DNA from: Duganella levis
GTDB taxonomy: Bacteria > Pseudomonadota > Gammaproteobacteria > Burkholderiales > Burkholderiaceae_D
Length of the DNA: 64,000 nucleotides
Assembly (NCBI RefSeq): GCF_009857605.1
Contig: NZ_WWCT01000003.1
Location: forward strand, 186,001 to 250,000
Direction of reading: 5' to 3'
Numbering within the stretch: the first letter of the stretch is position 1; the number at the start of each line of letters is the position of its first letter. This document shows, one piece after another, positions 48,471 to 58,147 of the stretch. Made by a program: the position numbers and the translations under genes. A model generated the notes under the pieces. The model was not told the origin of the DNA. It ran no database searches and saw only the letters and a program-made list of their open reading frames with translations.

Positions 48471-49412
48471 ATGAAAAAAGCCATCGGTTTGCTGCTATTC
48501 CCCGGTTTCCAGATCGTCGATCTGGCGGCGGTGACGGTGTTTGAGGTCGCCAACGCCATGCCGGGTGGGCCGTATTACGAGCTCAGCATGCTCTCCGAGC
48601 ACGGCGGCCCCGTGGCCAGTTCCGCCGGCGTGACGGTGGCGACGCTGCCCTTCGGCGCGCCGGGTTTCGATACCGTGATGGTGGCCGGCAGCATGGAAGC
48701 CATCCGTTCGACGCCCGGTTTCATCGCCTTCCTGCGCGAGGCCAGCCAGGCGTCGCGGCGCACCGCCAGCATCTGTACCGGCGCCTTCTTCCTCGGCGAA
48801 GCGGGCCTGCTGGAAGGCCGGCGCGTGACTACGCACTGGGCCCAGGCGCGCGAGCTGCAACGCCTGCATCCCAAGGCCAAGGTGGACGAGGACCGCATCT
48901 TCATCCAGCACGACCACGTGTGGAGTTCGGCCGGCATGACCGCCTGCATCGATCTGGCCCTGGCGCTGGTGGAAGCCGATTACGGCGCGGAACTGGCGCG
49001 CGCGGTGGCGCGCAAGATGGTGGTGTATCACCGCCGTACCGGTGGCCAGTCGCAGTTCTCGGCCCTGCTGGAACTGGAGCCGAAATCGGACCGCATCCAG
49101 ACCGCGCTGACCTATGCCAAGCGCCATCTGCGCAAGGCCTTGTCGGTGGACGAACTGGCCGAGGCGGCCAACCTGAGCCGCCGCCAGTTCAGCCGTGCGT
49201 TCCGGCTGGAGACCGGCCAGTCGCCGGCCAAGGCGGTGGAAACGCTGCGCGTGGAAGCGGCGCGCAACATGATCGAGGAAGGCAACCACGCCATCGATGT
49301 GGTCGCGCGCGAAGTGGGTTTTGACGATCCGGAGCGCATGCGCCGCGCCTTCATCCGCGCCTACGGCGTGCCGCCGCAGGCGGTCAAGCGGGCGGCGCGG
49401 GCGGCGGCGTAA
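48471..49412 (+). CDS. GlxA-family transcriptional regulator (DJ-1/PfpI domain plus AraC helix-turn-helix)
   Basis: A 313-residue regulator. Residues 1-170 form a DJ-1/PfpI amidase-like sensor domain, with the nucleophile-elbow Cys102 in SICTGAFFLGEAG and the family stretch GRRVTTHWA. Residues about 205-305 form an AraC DNA-binding domain with two helix-turn-helix motifs (SVDELAEAANLSRRQFSRAF and AIDVVAREVGFDDPERMRRA). It starts 90 bases from the divergent SDR gene, the usual place for a regulator of that gene. Its 3-prime end overlaps that of the next, convergent AraC gene by 29 bases. Confidence 0.88.
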   Translation: MKKAIGLLLFPGFQIVDLAAVTVFEVANAMPGGPYYELSMLSEHGGPVASSAGVTVATLPFGAPGFDTVMVAGSMEAIRSTPGFIAFLREASQASRRTASICTGAFFLGEAGLLEGRRVTTHWAQARELQRLHPKAKVDEDRIFIQHDHVWSSAGMTACIDLALALVEADYGAELARAVARKMVVYHRRTGGQSQFSALLELEPKSDRIQTALTYAKRHLRKALSVDELAEAANLSRRQFSRAFRLETGQSPAKAVETLRVEAARNMIEEGNHAIDVVAREVGFDDPERMRRAFIRAYGVPPQAVKRAARAAA

Positions 49413-50295
49413 GCGCATAGCGGGTCGGCGACATGCCGACGTGCCGCGTGAACGCCACGCTGAACGCGCTGGCCGAACCATAACCGACCTGCCCGGCCAC
49501 ATCGGCCACGTTGCCTTGTTGCCGGCGCAGCAGGTTCTTGGCCTTGGCCATGCGCCAGCGCAGCAGATACTCCATCGGCGCCACGCCCACGGCACGGCTG
49601 AAGCGTTCAAAGAATGCCGAGCGCGACAGCGCGGCTTCCCTGGCCAGCTCCGCCACTGTCCACGGTGCGGTCATCTCCTCGTGCATGCGCCGCAGCGCCA
49701 GCGCCAGACGCTCATCGGCCAGGCCGCGCAGCAGGCCCGGCGCTGCGCTGATGGCACTGGCGCGCAGGGCTTCGATCAATAGCACTTCCAGCAGATGCGC
49801 CAGCACCACTTCCCGCCCCGGCCGCCGCGCGCGCGATTCGTCACCGACCAATTGCACCAGCGTCGCCAAGCGTGGCTCATCGCGTACATGAATCAGGCGC
49901 GGCAGCAGCGACACCAGTAGCGCCGCGTCCGGCGAATCAAAGGCGCAATGGCCGATCAATAGCACCGACTCGGCCGGACGATCCGGCGGGCCGAAACGAA
50001 ACTCGCCGTTGGGCAAGGCCAGCGGCGCGGCATTCTCCACGTCTGCTGGCGGCGGCTGCAAGCTGCTCATCGAAAACGCATGCGACTCCGGGATCAGCAC
50101 GAAATCGCCCTGACGCAGCGGCAGCGGCTCCCGGCCGCCAACCGTCAGCAGGCTGGCCCCTTCCAGCACCGCGCAGTAGAACGGCTGCCCTTCATGCGAG
50201 CGCTGCACGCGCCAGGGGCCGGCGGCGCTGACGACTTTCGAGTAGCGGATACGTGGCTGAAGCAAGCTGACTACTTCGTCGAGGGGATCGGTCAT
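49384..50295 (-). CDS. AraC-family transcriptional regulator with N-terminal cupin
   Basis: A 303-residue regulator. The N-terminal half is an AraC-type cupin ligand domain (LLTVGGREPLPLRQGDFVLIPESHAF in part; cupin_6 type), and the C-terminal 100 residues form the AraC double helix-turn-helix (TVAELAREAALSRSAFFERF and NVADVAGQVGYGSASAFSVA). The family often controls an adjacent dehydrogenase gene; here the divergent neighbour is the SDR at 50392, 96 bases away. The C-terminus (PPPAPPA) overlaps the end of the GlxA-type gene. Confidence 0.87.
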   Translation of the reverse strand: MTDPLDEVVSLLQPRIRYSKVVSAAGPWRVQRSHEGQPFYCAVLEGASLLTVGGREPLPLRQGDFVLIPESHAFSMSSLQPPPADVENAAPLALPNGEFRFGPPDRPAESVLLIGHCAFDSPDAALLVSLLPRLIHVRDEPRLATLVQLVGDESRARRPGREVVLAHLLEVLLIEALRASAISAAPGLLRGLADERLALALRRMHEEMTAPWTVAELAREAALSRSAFFERFSRAVGVAPMEYLLRWRMAKAKNLLRRQQGNVADVAGQVGYGSASAFSVAFTRHVGMSPTRYALTPPPAPPA

Positions 50296-50391
50296 ATCTG
50301 GACGTTTGCTAACGAAAAATGGACTATCGATTGTAGCAAGTCCGGCGATGGGTAGCTACAGTGCTGTCATACCCACCCAACAGGAGTTCCC

Positions 50392-51129
50392 ATGAAAACC
50401 ATCCTCATCACTGGCTGCTCGTCCGGCTTCGGCCTGGAAACCGCCCGCTACTTCCTGGAACGCGACTGGCAAGTCATCGCCACCATGCGCACGCCCAACG
50501 CCGAGCTGCTGCCCGCATCGCCGCATCTGCGCGTGCTGCCGCTGGACGTGACCGATCCGGACAGCATCCAAAAGCTGATCGAAACCGCCGCTCCGGTCGA
50601 CGTGCTGGTCAACAATGCCGGCATCGGCTTGCTGGGCGCGCTGGAAGGCATCAGCATGGACAAGGTACGCGAGATATTCGAGACCAACACCTTCGGCACC
50701 ATCGCCGTCACGCAGGCGGTGCTACCGCAGATGCGCGGGCGCAAGGCCGGTGTGATCATCAACGTAACCTCCAGCGTGACCGTGAAATCGCTGCCGCTGC
50801 TGTCGGTGTACACGGGGAGCAAGGCGGCGGTGAACGCGTTCACGGAATCGCTGGCGCTGGAACTGGCGCAGTTCAATGTGCGCGTCAATCTGGTGTTGCC
50901 GGGACGCGCGCCGACCACCAGCTTCGGCGCCAACGCGCAGCCGCGCATGCAGGGAGCGATTCCGGAAGCCTATGCGGCCATGGCGCAGAATGTGTTTGCC
51001 GAATGGGCGCAGTCCACCGAAGAAGTGACGCAAGCCATCGATGTGGCGCAGGCTGTGTGGCAAGCCGCCACCAGCTCCGACGCGCCGATGCGTATTGCCG
51101 CCGGCGCCGATGCCGTGGCGTTGATGTAA
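50392..51129 (+). CDS. Short-chain dehydrogenase/reductase (SDR)
   Basis: A 245-residue classical SDR with TGCSSGFG (residues 7-14), NNAG (74-77), INVTSS, and catalytic Tyr140 / Lys144 in SVYTGSKAAV. The substrate is unknown. AGGAG lies seven bases before the ATG. It forms a divergent pair with the AraC/cupin regulator and is followed by a two-way terminator shared with ntrC. It is not a close copy of the SDR at 47596; identity appears limited to the family motifs. Confidence 0.87.
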   Translation: MKTILITGCSSGFGLETARYFLERDWQVIATMRTPNAELLPASPHLRVLPLDVTDPDSIQKLIETAAPVDVLVNNAGIGLLGALEGISMDKVREIFETNTFGTIAVTQAVLPQMRGRKAGVIINVTSSVTVKSLPLLSVYTGSKAAVNAFTESLALELAQFNVRVNLVLPGRAPTTSFGANAQPRMQGAIPEAYAAMAQNVFAEWAQSTEEVTQAIDVAQAVWQAATSSDAPMRIAAGADAVALM

Positions 51130-51131
51130 AA

Positions 51132-51162
51132 AAACGGCGCCTTATACAACAAGGCGCCGTTT
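51132..51162. terminator. Two-way terminator between SDR and ntrC
   Basis: AAACGGCGCCTT-ATACAAC-AAGGCGCCGTTT is a 12-base perfect stem with A residues on one side and T residues on the other. It can end both the SDR messenger (plus) and the ntrBC messenger (minus). Confidence 0.85.
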
Positions 51163-51182
51163 CGTTCGATGACCGAGGACGT

Positions 51183-52685
<1,503 letters not shown>

Positions 52686-52748
52686 GTGTTGTATTTTTTC
52701 CGCGATGATCGTCAATCAAGGGACACGGTCCGCAATGCCCGCCGCGGC

Positions 52749-53861
52749 TTATGGCAACGGCAGCAAAATACGGAAATCCGTACATCCAGGCCGGCTCTCG
52801 CACTCGATCACGCCCATGTGCTGTTGCACGAAGGTCTGTGCCAAGGTCAGTCCCAGCCCGCTGCCGCCCTCCCTGCCTGATACCAATGGGTAGAAGATGC
52901 GGTCGCGGATCTGGGGTGCGATACCCGGTCCATTGTCAATGATATGCAAGTCTAATGCCAGCCCGTAGCGGACCTTGGCCAACGTCACCTGGCGCGCCAC
53001 CCGCGTCTTGAAAACGATCTGCGCTTCACCGCCGTCGATCTGCACCGCCAGCGCTTGCGCGGCGTTGTGCGCGATGTTCAGCACGGTCTGGATCAGTTGC
53101 TCCTTATCGCCGCGGAATTCGGGAATCGACGCATCATAATCGCGCAGAATCGTCAGGCCGGACGGGAACTCCGCCAGCATCAGGCTGCGCACCCGCTCCA
53201 GCACTTCGTGGATGTTGACGTCGCCGACGATGTGCGGCCGGCGGTGCGGCGCCAGCAGGCGGTCCACCAGCGTTTGCAGGCGGTCGGCTTCCTTGATGAT
53301 GACCTGCGTGTACTCGCGCAGCTGCACCGCATGCGCGCCCGGCAGTTCCATCTCCAGCAGCTGCGCGGCGCCACGGATGCCACCCAGCGGATTCTTGATC
53401 TCGTGCGCCAGGTTGCGGATCAACTCCTTGTTGACCTGGCTCTGGTCGAGAATGCGCTCTTCGCGGTCCAGCTTGAGATGCTGCTGGTTCTCGCGCAGCT
53501 CGATCAGCACGCCGCCTACCGGATCTTCCACCGCAGAGACGATGCTGTGCACATGCAGCGGCTCGCGGCCGGGACGTTCCAGCGTCAGGTCCTGGCGCAG
53601 GTCGGAGAATTTGTGTTCGCGCGCTTGCGCGCAGGTATGTTCCAGCTCGTCCGGATTGAGGAACTGCGCGCTCAGCGTCTGCCGCGACAGCGCCTTCAGC
53701 GAGCTTTCCAGCAGGTTCTCGGCGGCCGCGTTGGCGTAGGCGATATGGCCTTGCGCATCGAGCAGCACCACGGCCGAAGCCAGCAGTTCCAGCCCCGCCA
53801 GCGACGGCGGACGGTGGATGGCGGCGGCCGCGCGGGCCGCGATCTTATTCACTATGCTCAT
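52749..53861 (-). CDS. ntrB: Nitrogen regulation sensor histidine kinase NtrB
   Basis: NtrB (GlnL) phosphorylates NtrC when nitrogen is scarce and dephosphorylates it when bound to PII. The 370-residue soluble kinase has a PAS domain (about 20-125, LLASAVVLLDAQGHIAYANA), phosphorylated His153 in RNLAHEIKNPLGGIRGAAQL, the N box LNIAHNAAQAL, DNGPGIAP and GGSGLGLTLAQ. The start ATG overlaps the stop of the DUF4124 gene (ATGA), so translation is coupled. It leads into ntrC as part of a glnA-DUF4124-ntrB-ntrC cluster. Confidence 0.95.
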   Translation of the reverse strand: MSIVNKIAARAAAAIHRPPSLAGLELLASAVVLLDAQGHIAYANAAAENLLESSLKALSRQTLSAQFLNPDELEHTCAQAREHKFSDLRQDLTLERPGREPLHVHSIVSAVEDPVGGVLIELRENQQHLKLDREERILDQSQVNKELIRNLAHEIKNPLGGIRGAAQLLEMELPGAHAVQLREYTQVIIKEADRLQTLVDRLLAPHRRPHIVGDVNIHEVLERVRSLMLAEFPSGLTILRDYDASIPEFRGDKEQLIQTVLNIAHNAAQALAVQIDGGEAQIVFKTRVARQVTLAKVRYGLALDLHIIDNGPGIAPQIRDRIFYPLVSGREGGSGLGLTLAQTFVQQHMGVIECESRPGCTDFRILLPLP

Positions 53862-54343
53862 CGGATATTCGCGATCTCACGTTTCAAGGCATCGACATTC
53901 TTTTCCGAGCGGCTGATGCTGTCGCGCAGCGCGGCCACCCGTTCCTGGTACTTGGCGTAGTTGCGTTCATCGCCGCGCCGTTCCGGCTCGCCGCCGTTGA
54001 ATTCGCGCCGCAGCTCGGCCAGCTTTTGCTGCTCGGTCTTCAGCTCGTCTTCGAGGATGCCACGGCGGTCGGCATCGCGCGCCTTCTGCTCGGCGCTGTC
54101 GACGCGCGGGAATTCGCCCGGCGTGGCGACTGGTTGCGCGGCGCGCGGCGCCGACGGACCGCTGCGCCGCGCCGGCGCCGGCACCGTCATGCCGGGCAGA
54201 TCCATCAGCTTGCAATAGCTGCCCCGGTTGATGTCGGTGAACTCGACACTGCCGCCGGGCGGCTGGCATTTATAGATCTGTCCATGCGCCGCCGCCGATG
54301 CAAACAAAGCCAGCAACACACTCAGTTTCAAACTCATTGTCAT
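53858..54343 (-). CDS. DUF4124-type periplasmic protein in the glnA-ntrBC cluster
   Basis: A 161-residue secreted protein of unknown function. After a signal peptide (MTMSLKLSVLLALFASAAAHG) comes a short DUF4124-like segment (QIYKCQPPGGSVEFTDINRG) with two Cys (IYKC and SYCKL) that could form a disulfide. A Pro/Ala linker follows, and a charged coiled coil from about residue 85 to the end (AEQKARDADRRGILEDELK and so on). It lies between glnA and ntrB, with its stop fused to the ntrB start (ATGA). A terminator hairpin separates it from glnA, so it is transcribed by read-through or from its own promoter. A link to nitrogen sensing is only suggested by position. Confidence 0.82.
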   Translation of the reverse strand: MTMSLKLSVLLALFASAAAHGQIYKCQPPGGSVEFTDINRGSYCKLMDLPGMTVPAPARRSGPSAPRAAQPVATPGEFPRVDSAEQKARDADRRGILEDELKTEQQKLAELRREFNGGEPERRGDERNYAKYQERVAALRDSISRSEKNVDALKREIANIR

Positions 54344-54390
54344 TCGTAAATCCGTGGGTGGAACAGTCCACCCGAATATACAGCATCCAA

Positions 54391-54427
54391 ATAAAAACGC
54401 GGGGAAAGCATCAGCTCGCCCCGCGTT
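54391..54427 (-). terminator. Terminator after glnA
   Basis: On the minus strand AACGCGGGG and CCCCGCGTT form a nine-base stem around a 14-base loop, followed by TTTTATTT. It lies 36 bases after the glnA stop. Partial read-through would set a low level of ntrBC expression. Confidence 0.82.
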
Positions 54428-54462
54428 GGATACCGCCTCACCAGCGCCGTAGCGCCCGGTGA

Positions 54463-55878
54463 TTACAGCGAGTAGTACATGTCGAACTCAGCAGGGTGAG
54501 TGGTCATGCGCATGCGCTGCACGTCCTGCATTTTCAGTTCGATGTAAGCATCGATCATCGAATCGCTGAACACGCCGCCACGGGTCAGGAACTCGCGGTC
54601 TTTGTTCAGGGCGTCCAGCGCTTCTTCCAGCGAGGCGCACACGGTTGGAATCAGTGCGTCTTCTTCTGGCGGCAGGTGGTACAGGTCTTTCGACGCTGCT
54701 TCGCCTGGATGGATCTTGTTCTGGATACCGTCCAGACCCGCCATCATCAGTGCCGAGAAGCACAGGTAGACGTTGGCCAGTGGATCCGGGAAGCGGGTTT
54801 CGATACGGCGGCCTTTTGGATTGGCCACGTGTGGAATACGGATCGAAGCCGAACGGTTTTTCGCCGAGTACGCCAGTTTCACTGGAGCCTCAAAGCCTGG
54901 CACCAGACGTTTGTACGAGTTGGTGCCTGGGTTGGTGATCGCGTTCAGTGCTTTGGCGTGCTTGATGATGCCGCCGATGTAGTACAGGGCGGTATCCGAC
55001 AGGCCGGCATAGCCGTCGCCAGCGAACAGGTTTTTGCCGTCTTTCCAGATCGACTGGTGCACGTGCATGCCCGAACCGTTGTCGCCAACGATAGGTTTTG
55101 GCATGAAGGTCGCGGTTTTGCCGTAGCTGTGGGCGACGTTCCAGACCACGTATTTCAGGTTCTGGGTCCAGTCCGCGCGCTCAACCAGGGTCGAGAACTT
55201 GGTGCCGATTTCGTTCTGGCCAGCGCCAGCCACTTCGTGGTGGTGCACTTCAACCGGGATGCCCAGCGATTCCAGGATCAGGCACATTTCCGAACGCATG
55301 TCCTGGAAGCTGTCCACTGGTGGCACTGGGAAGTAGCCGCCCTTGACGGTTGGACGATGGCCGCTGTTGCCGCCTTCGATTTTTTCGCCGGTCGACCACG
55401 ACGCTTCGTCGGAATCGATCTTGACGAAGCAACCCGACATGTCGATTTTCCAACGGACGCTGTCGAAGATGAAGAATTCTGGTTCCGGGCCGAAGTAGGC
55501 GGTGTCGCCGATGCCGGACGATTTCAGGTACGCTTCAGCGCGTTTGGCGATGGAGCGTGGATCGCGGTCGTAGCCCTTGCCGTCAGCTGGTTCGATGACG
55601 TCGCATTGCATGAACAGCGTGGTCTCTTCCATGAACGGGTCGATGTTCGCGGTGTTTGGATCAGGCATCAGAATCATGTCGGATGCTTCAATACCCTTCC
55701 AGCCGGCGATCGAGGAACCGTCAAATGCGTGACCCGATTCAAACTTGTCGATGTCGAAAGCCGACACAGGCACGGTAACGTGCTGTTCTTTACCACGGGT
55801 ATCCGCGAAACGGAAATCAACGAATTTGACTTCGTTTTCCTGGACCATTTTCAGAACTTCTGCGGCTGTCATTGCCAT
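54463..55878 (-). CDS. glnA: Glutamine synthetase, type I
   Basis: GlnA makes glutamine from glutamate, ammonia and ATP, the main entry of ammonia when it is scarce. The 471-residue product has the class I signatures [33 protein letters not shown], and [18 protein letters not shown]. The adenylylation site is Tyr400 in [10 protein letters not shown] (Tyr397 in E. coli), the target of GlnE encoded at 29414. AGGAGA lies eight bases before the ATG. A sigma-54 promoter (55925-55939) and three NtrC-like dyads (56048-56132) lie upstream, so it should be induced by NtrBC under nitrogen limitation. A terminator follows. Confidence 0.97.
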   Translation of the reverse strand: MAMTAAEVLKMVQENEVKFVDFRFADTRGKEQHVTVPVSAFDIDKFESGHAFDGSSIAGWKGIEASDMILMPDPNTANIDPFMEETTLFMQCDVIEPADGKGYDRDPRSIAKRAEAYLKSSGIGDTAYFGPEPEFFIFDSVRWKIDMSGCFVKIDSDEASWSTGEKIEGGNSGHRPTVKGGYFPVPPVDSFQDMRSEMCLILESLGIPVEVHHHEVAGAGQNEIGTKFSTLVERADWTQNLKYVVWNVAHSYGKTATFMPKPIVGDNGSGMHVHQSIWKDGKNLFAGDGYAGLSDTALYYIGGIIKHAKALNAITNPGTNSYKRLVPGFEAPVKLAYSAKNRSASIRIPHVANPKGRRIETRFPDPLANVYLCFSALMMAGLDGIQNKIHPGEAASKDLYHLPPEEDALIPTVCASLEEALDALNKDREFLTRGGVFSDSMIDAYIELKMQDVQRMRMTTHPAEFDMYYSL

Positions 55879-55924
55879 GCGTATCTCCTAAAGGGAATGT
55901 GTGGAACTCGTGAGGCCTTACTAA

Positions 55925-55939
55925 GCAGTATCCATGCCA
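55925..55939 (-). promoter_or_regulatory. Sigma-54 promoter of glnA
   Basis: On the minus strand TGGCATGGATACTGC matches the sigma-54 consensus TGGCACGNNNNTTGC at the GG (-24) and GC (-12) doublets with the exact ten-base gap, and at most other positions. The start point would be near 55913, some 35 bases before the ATG. Confidence 0.8.
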
Positions 55940-56047
55940 GCCACAGAACGACTATCGATATGTTGGTAGCGTCTTTGAACTCGCGGCCAAAATCATTCTA
56001 AAATTGGCGGGCGTGTTCAAGTGCCTGAATTTACAGCAGAACAATCA

Positions 56048-56132
56048 CGCACCGATTTAGTGCGTTTCTCACATTTTGCACCTTGTAAGTGCATTTTAGG
56101 ATATTTACTGAAAAGCGCATGGTTTTGGTGCG
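56048..56132. promoter_or_regulatory. Three NtrC-like binding sites upstream of glnA
   Basis: CGCACCGATTTAGTGCG (56048-56064), TGCACCTTGTAAGTGCA (56077-56093, perfect TGCAC/GTGCA arms) and GCATGGTTTTGGTGC (56117-56131, one good half). They lie about 135-220 bases upstream of the glnA start point, the usual enhancer distance for NtrC. Confidence 0.7.
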
Positions 56133-56194
56133 TCGCAGTCGCGGGCCGGGCACGGACGCCTATAATAAACTTAAACTTATTACCGGAACACCTT

Positions 56195-56653
56195 ATGAGC
56201 AAAATAGATGAGATCCTCGCCCTTGCCCGTAGCCGCAGCAAGGATTGGCCCTATGCCGGTGCGGTGACGCCGCAGGAAGCCTATGAATTGATCAGCGCGG
56301 AAAACGCCATCAAGCTGATCGACGTGCGCACCAATGCCGAGCGTGACTGGGTGGGCCGGGTGGCGATTCCGGACGCCCAACATGGTGCGGTCCAGTGGGC
56401 GACTTATCCAGGTGGCAACGCCAACCACGAATTTATCGAGCAATTGAATGGCATCGCGCGCAAGGATCAGGTGATTTTATTCCTGTGCCGTTCCGGCGTG
56501 CGCTCGCGTGGTGCAGCCAAGCTGGCGACCGAACACGGCTACCAGCACTGCTACGACATCCTGGAAGGCTTTGAGGGCGACAAGGACGAACACGGCCACC
56601 GCAAGAACGTCAGCGGCTGGTGCCACGCCGGCCTGCCCTGGATCGGCGCCTAG
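56195..56653 (+). CDS. Rhodanese-domain protein
   Basis: A 152-residue soluble single-domain rhodanese (sulfurtransferase). It has LIDVRTNAERDWVG, GAVQWATYPG, and the active-site loop LFLCRSGVRSRGAA with the catalytic Cys. Family members carry persulfide sulfur, but the partner is unknown. The ATG at 56195 (MSKIDEIL) is the first sensible start; the upstream reading frame (to 56021) would cover the NtrC-like sites and contains no conserved residues. It diverges from glnA, and its 3-prime end overlaps the TAXI gene by four bases. Confidence 0.88.
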   Translation: MSKIDEILALARSRSKDWPYAGAVTPQEAYELISAENAIKLIDVRTNAERDWVGRVAIPDAQHGAVQWATYPGGNANHEFIEQLNGIARKDQVILFLCRSGVRSRGAAKLATEHGYQHCYDILEGFEGDKDEHGHRKNVSGWCHAGLPWIGA

Positions 56654-58035
56654 ACCGGCACCGTCGCGGGCGCGGCCGGGCTGGCCTCGCCCATCAGGAA
56701 CAGAATGCGCTTGCGCACGAACTGGATGTGACTGCGCAAGCCATACAGGCCATCGGCAAACGACAGCGGGATCGAGACCTGGTTGACCAGCTCCTCGATC
56801 TCATCCAGCCGCTTCAACTGCTCTTCGTAGACCTGCATGCGGGTGGCTTCCTGGGCTTCCTCCACCTTCTGCTCCACCGCCCGCAGCTGGCCGTACCATT
56901 TGTAAACGCGCGAGCGGATGCGCCACACGTACAGCGGCGGGATCACCTTCGACAGCGGCAGGATCAGCGCGCCCAGCGCCACCACCAGCACCCACATGCG
57001 GTCGAAGAAATTCGCCAGCCAGAAAGTCATATACCGCTGCAACAACGGCGGCCCGCTCTTGTAGAACTTGGCCGCCTCCGGATCGACCGGAATCTCGGTG
57101 TACTTGGCGGAAGGGAACTGGCCCTGCTGCTGGAACCAGCCGGCGCCGCTGTGAATCGTCGACGCCGCCTGCACGAACAAATCCACCAGCGCCGAATGCA
57201 GATCATCGCGCGCCACCAGCGTGGCGGTCGGCGCGATCAGGTTGTAGTCCTCGGACGGAATGTTGCGGCCCAAATCAACAATGCCCTGCGGCAGCACCAC
57301 ATGCGTCAAAAATGGCAGCTTGCGCGAGTAAGCCTCGGCCTGGTTAAAATCGAACAGCCGGATGCCCGGCGTTTGCAGCAGCATCTGGATCAGTGGCGCT
57401 TCCGGCGCCGAGGTGAACACCAGGCCGTCGATGCGGCCTTCCAGCAATTCCACCGTGGCCGGCGTGTTGGACAGCGAGAAGCGCTGCACTTCGTCCTTTT
57501 CGACGCCATTCAGTTCCAGCACCTGGCGGAACAGGCGCGGCGAACCGGCGCCCTTGGCGCCATAGTTGATCTTCTTGCCGCGCAGCTGGGTCAGCTGAGT
57601 GATCGGCGGTTTGCCCTTCTCTTCGCGCAGGAACAGCCACAGCGGCTCAACGAACAGACTGCCCAGCGACGACAGACCTTCGCGCTCGGCCGCCTCCTCA
57701 TTGGTGGAACCGCTTTGCACAAAGGCGATATCGACCTTGCCTTCTTTCAGATTGCGCAGGTTTTCGCTGGAACCGGCCGATGGCACCAGCGTCACCTTGA
57801 CACCATGCTTGGCCAGCGCGGTAGCGTATTTCTTGCCGAAGTCCTCGTAGGCCGAGTTTTCCTGCCCAGTCCCCAGCCGCACCGTGCGCGGCGGCGCCGG
57901 GTCGACCAGCCAGTAGGCCAGCAGGCAGATGCCGACGATGGTCAGCACCGTCGGCGCGGCCGCGACGATCAGATCCCGGAAGGAGAACTGGGTAAACTTG
58001 AGGATCTTGGACATGTGGTGGCGCATAGGTTTCAT
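56650..58035 (-). CDS. TAXI-family TRAP substrate-binding protein with two membrane anchors
   Basis: A 461-residue protein that begins with a membrane anchor (VLTIVGICLLAYWLV, about residues 27-42), followed by a TAXI-type solute-binding domain. The latter shows GTGQENSAYEDFGKKYATAL, LKEGKVDIAFVQSGS, GAKGAGSPRLFRQ and the region to about residue 330. A second membrane segment (about 345-372, MWVLVVALGALILPLS) then leads into a basic coiled coil. Ordinary TAXI proteins are secreted and lack the C-terminal part. No TRAP permease gene is adjacent, so it may be a sensor or act with a remote permease. The ATG at 58035 (MKPMRHHMSK) is used; 58026 is also possible, and the longer frame starts with TTG. 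Confidence 0.82.
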   Translation of the reverse strand: MKPMRHHMSKILKFTQFSFRDLIVAAAPTVLTIVGICLLAYWLVDPAPPRTVRLGTGQENSAYEDFGKKYATALAKHGVKVTLVPSAGSSENLRNLKEGKVDIAFVQSGSTNEEAAEREGLSSLGSLFVEPLWLFLREEKGKPPITQLTQLRGKKINYGAKGAGSPRLFRQVLELNGVEKDEVQRFSLSNTPATVELLEGRIDGLVFTSAPEAPLIQMLLQTPGIRLFDFNQAEAYSRKLPFLTHVVLPQGIVDLGRNIPSEDYNLIAPTATLVARDDLHSALVDLFVQAASTIHSGAGWFQQQGQFPSAKYTEIPVDPEAAKFYKSGPPLLQRYMTFWLANFFDRMWVLVVALGALILPLSKVIPPLYVWRIRSRVYKWYGQLRAVEQKVEEAQEATRMQVYEEQLKRLDEIEELVNQVSIPLSFADGLYGLRSHIQFVRKRILFLMGEASPAAPATVPV

Positions 58036-58093
58036 GGGCTCACACCTTGCCAATAAATCAGCAACTATGCAAGGGAAACCCGCAAGATAAAAA

Positions 58094-58142
58094 AGGGTCA
58101 GACCCCGTACGGGGTCTGACCCTGGTATGCGGCGTGCGGGGT
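58094..58142 (-). repeat. Palindromic dispersed repeat, copy 2
   Basis: A perfect 30-base palindrome (58094-58123, half AGGGTCAGACCCCGT) with CCGCACGCCGC on the flank towards the PBP gene, matching the unit at 15771 in inverted orientation. It starts six bases after the PBP stop codon and is followed on the minus strand by T residues, so it can work as the terminator of that gene. Confidence 0.85.
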
Positions 58143-58147
58143 AGAAA

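Larger units (their letters stand above)
55879..56194. other. glnA control region, shared with a divergent rhodanese gene
   Basis: A 316-base divergent gap. From glnA outward it holds the sigma-54 promoter (55925-55939), then three NtrC-like dyads (56048-56132). Next comes a TATAAT box near 56160-56167 for the rhodanese gene on the plus strand. The start codon ATG at 56195 has only a weak CCGGAA upstream. No extra gene is visible. Confidence 0.75.

Noticed and set aside
47596..51129. The two SDR genes as recent duplicates
   Set aside because: They share only the family motifs (cofactor loop, Tyr and Lys); lengths and the rest of the sequence differ, and their regulators belong to different AraC subgroups.
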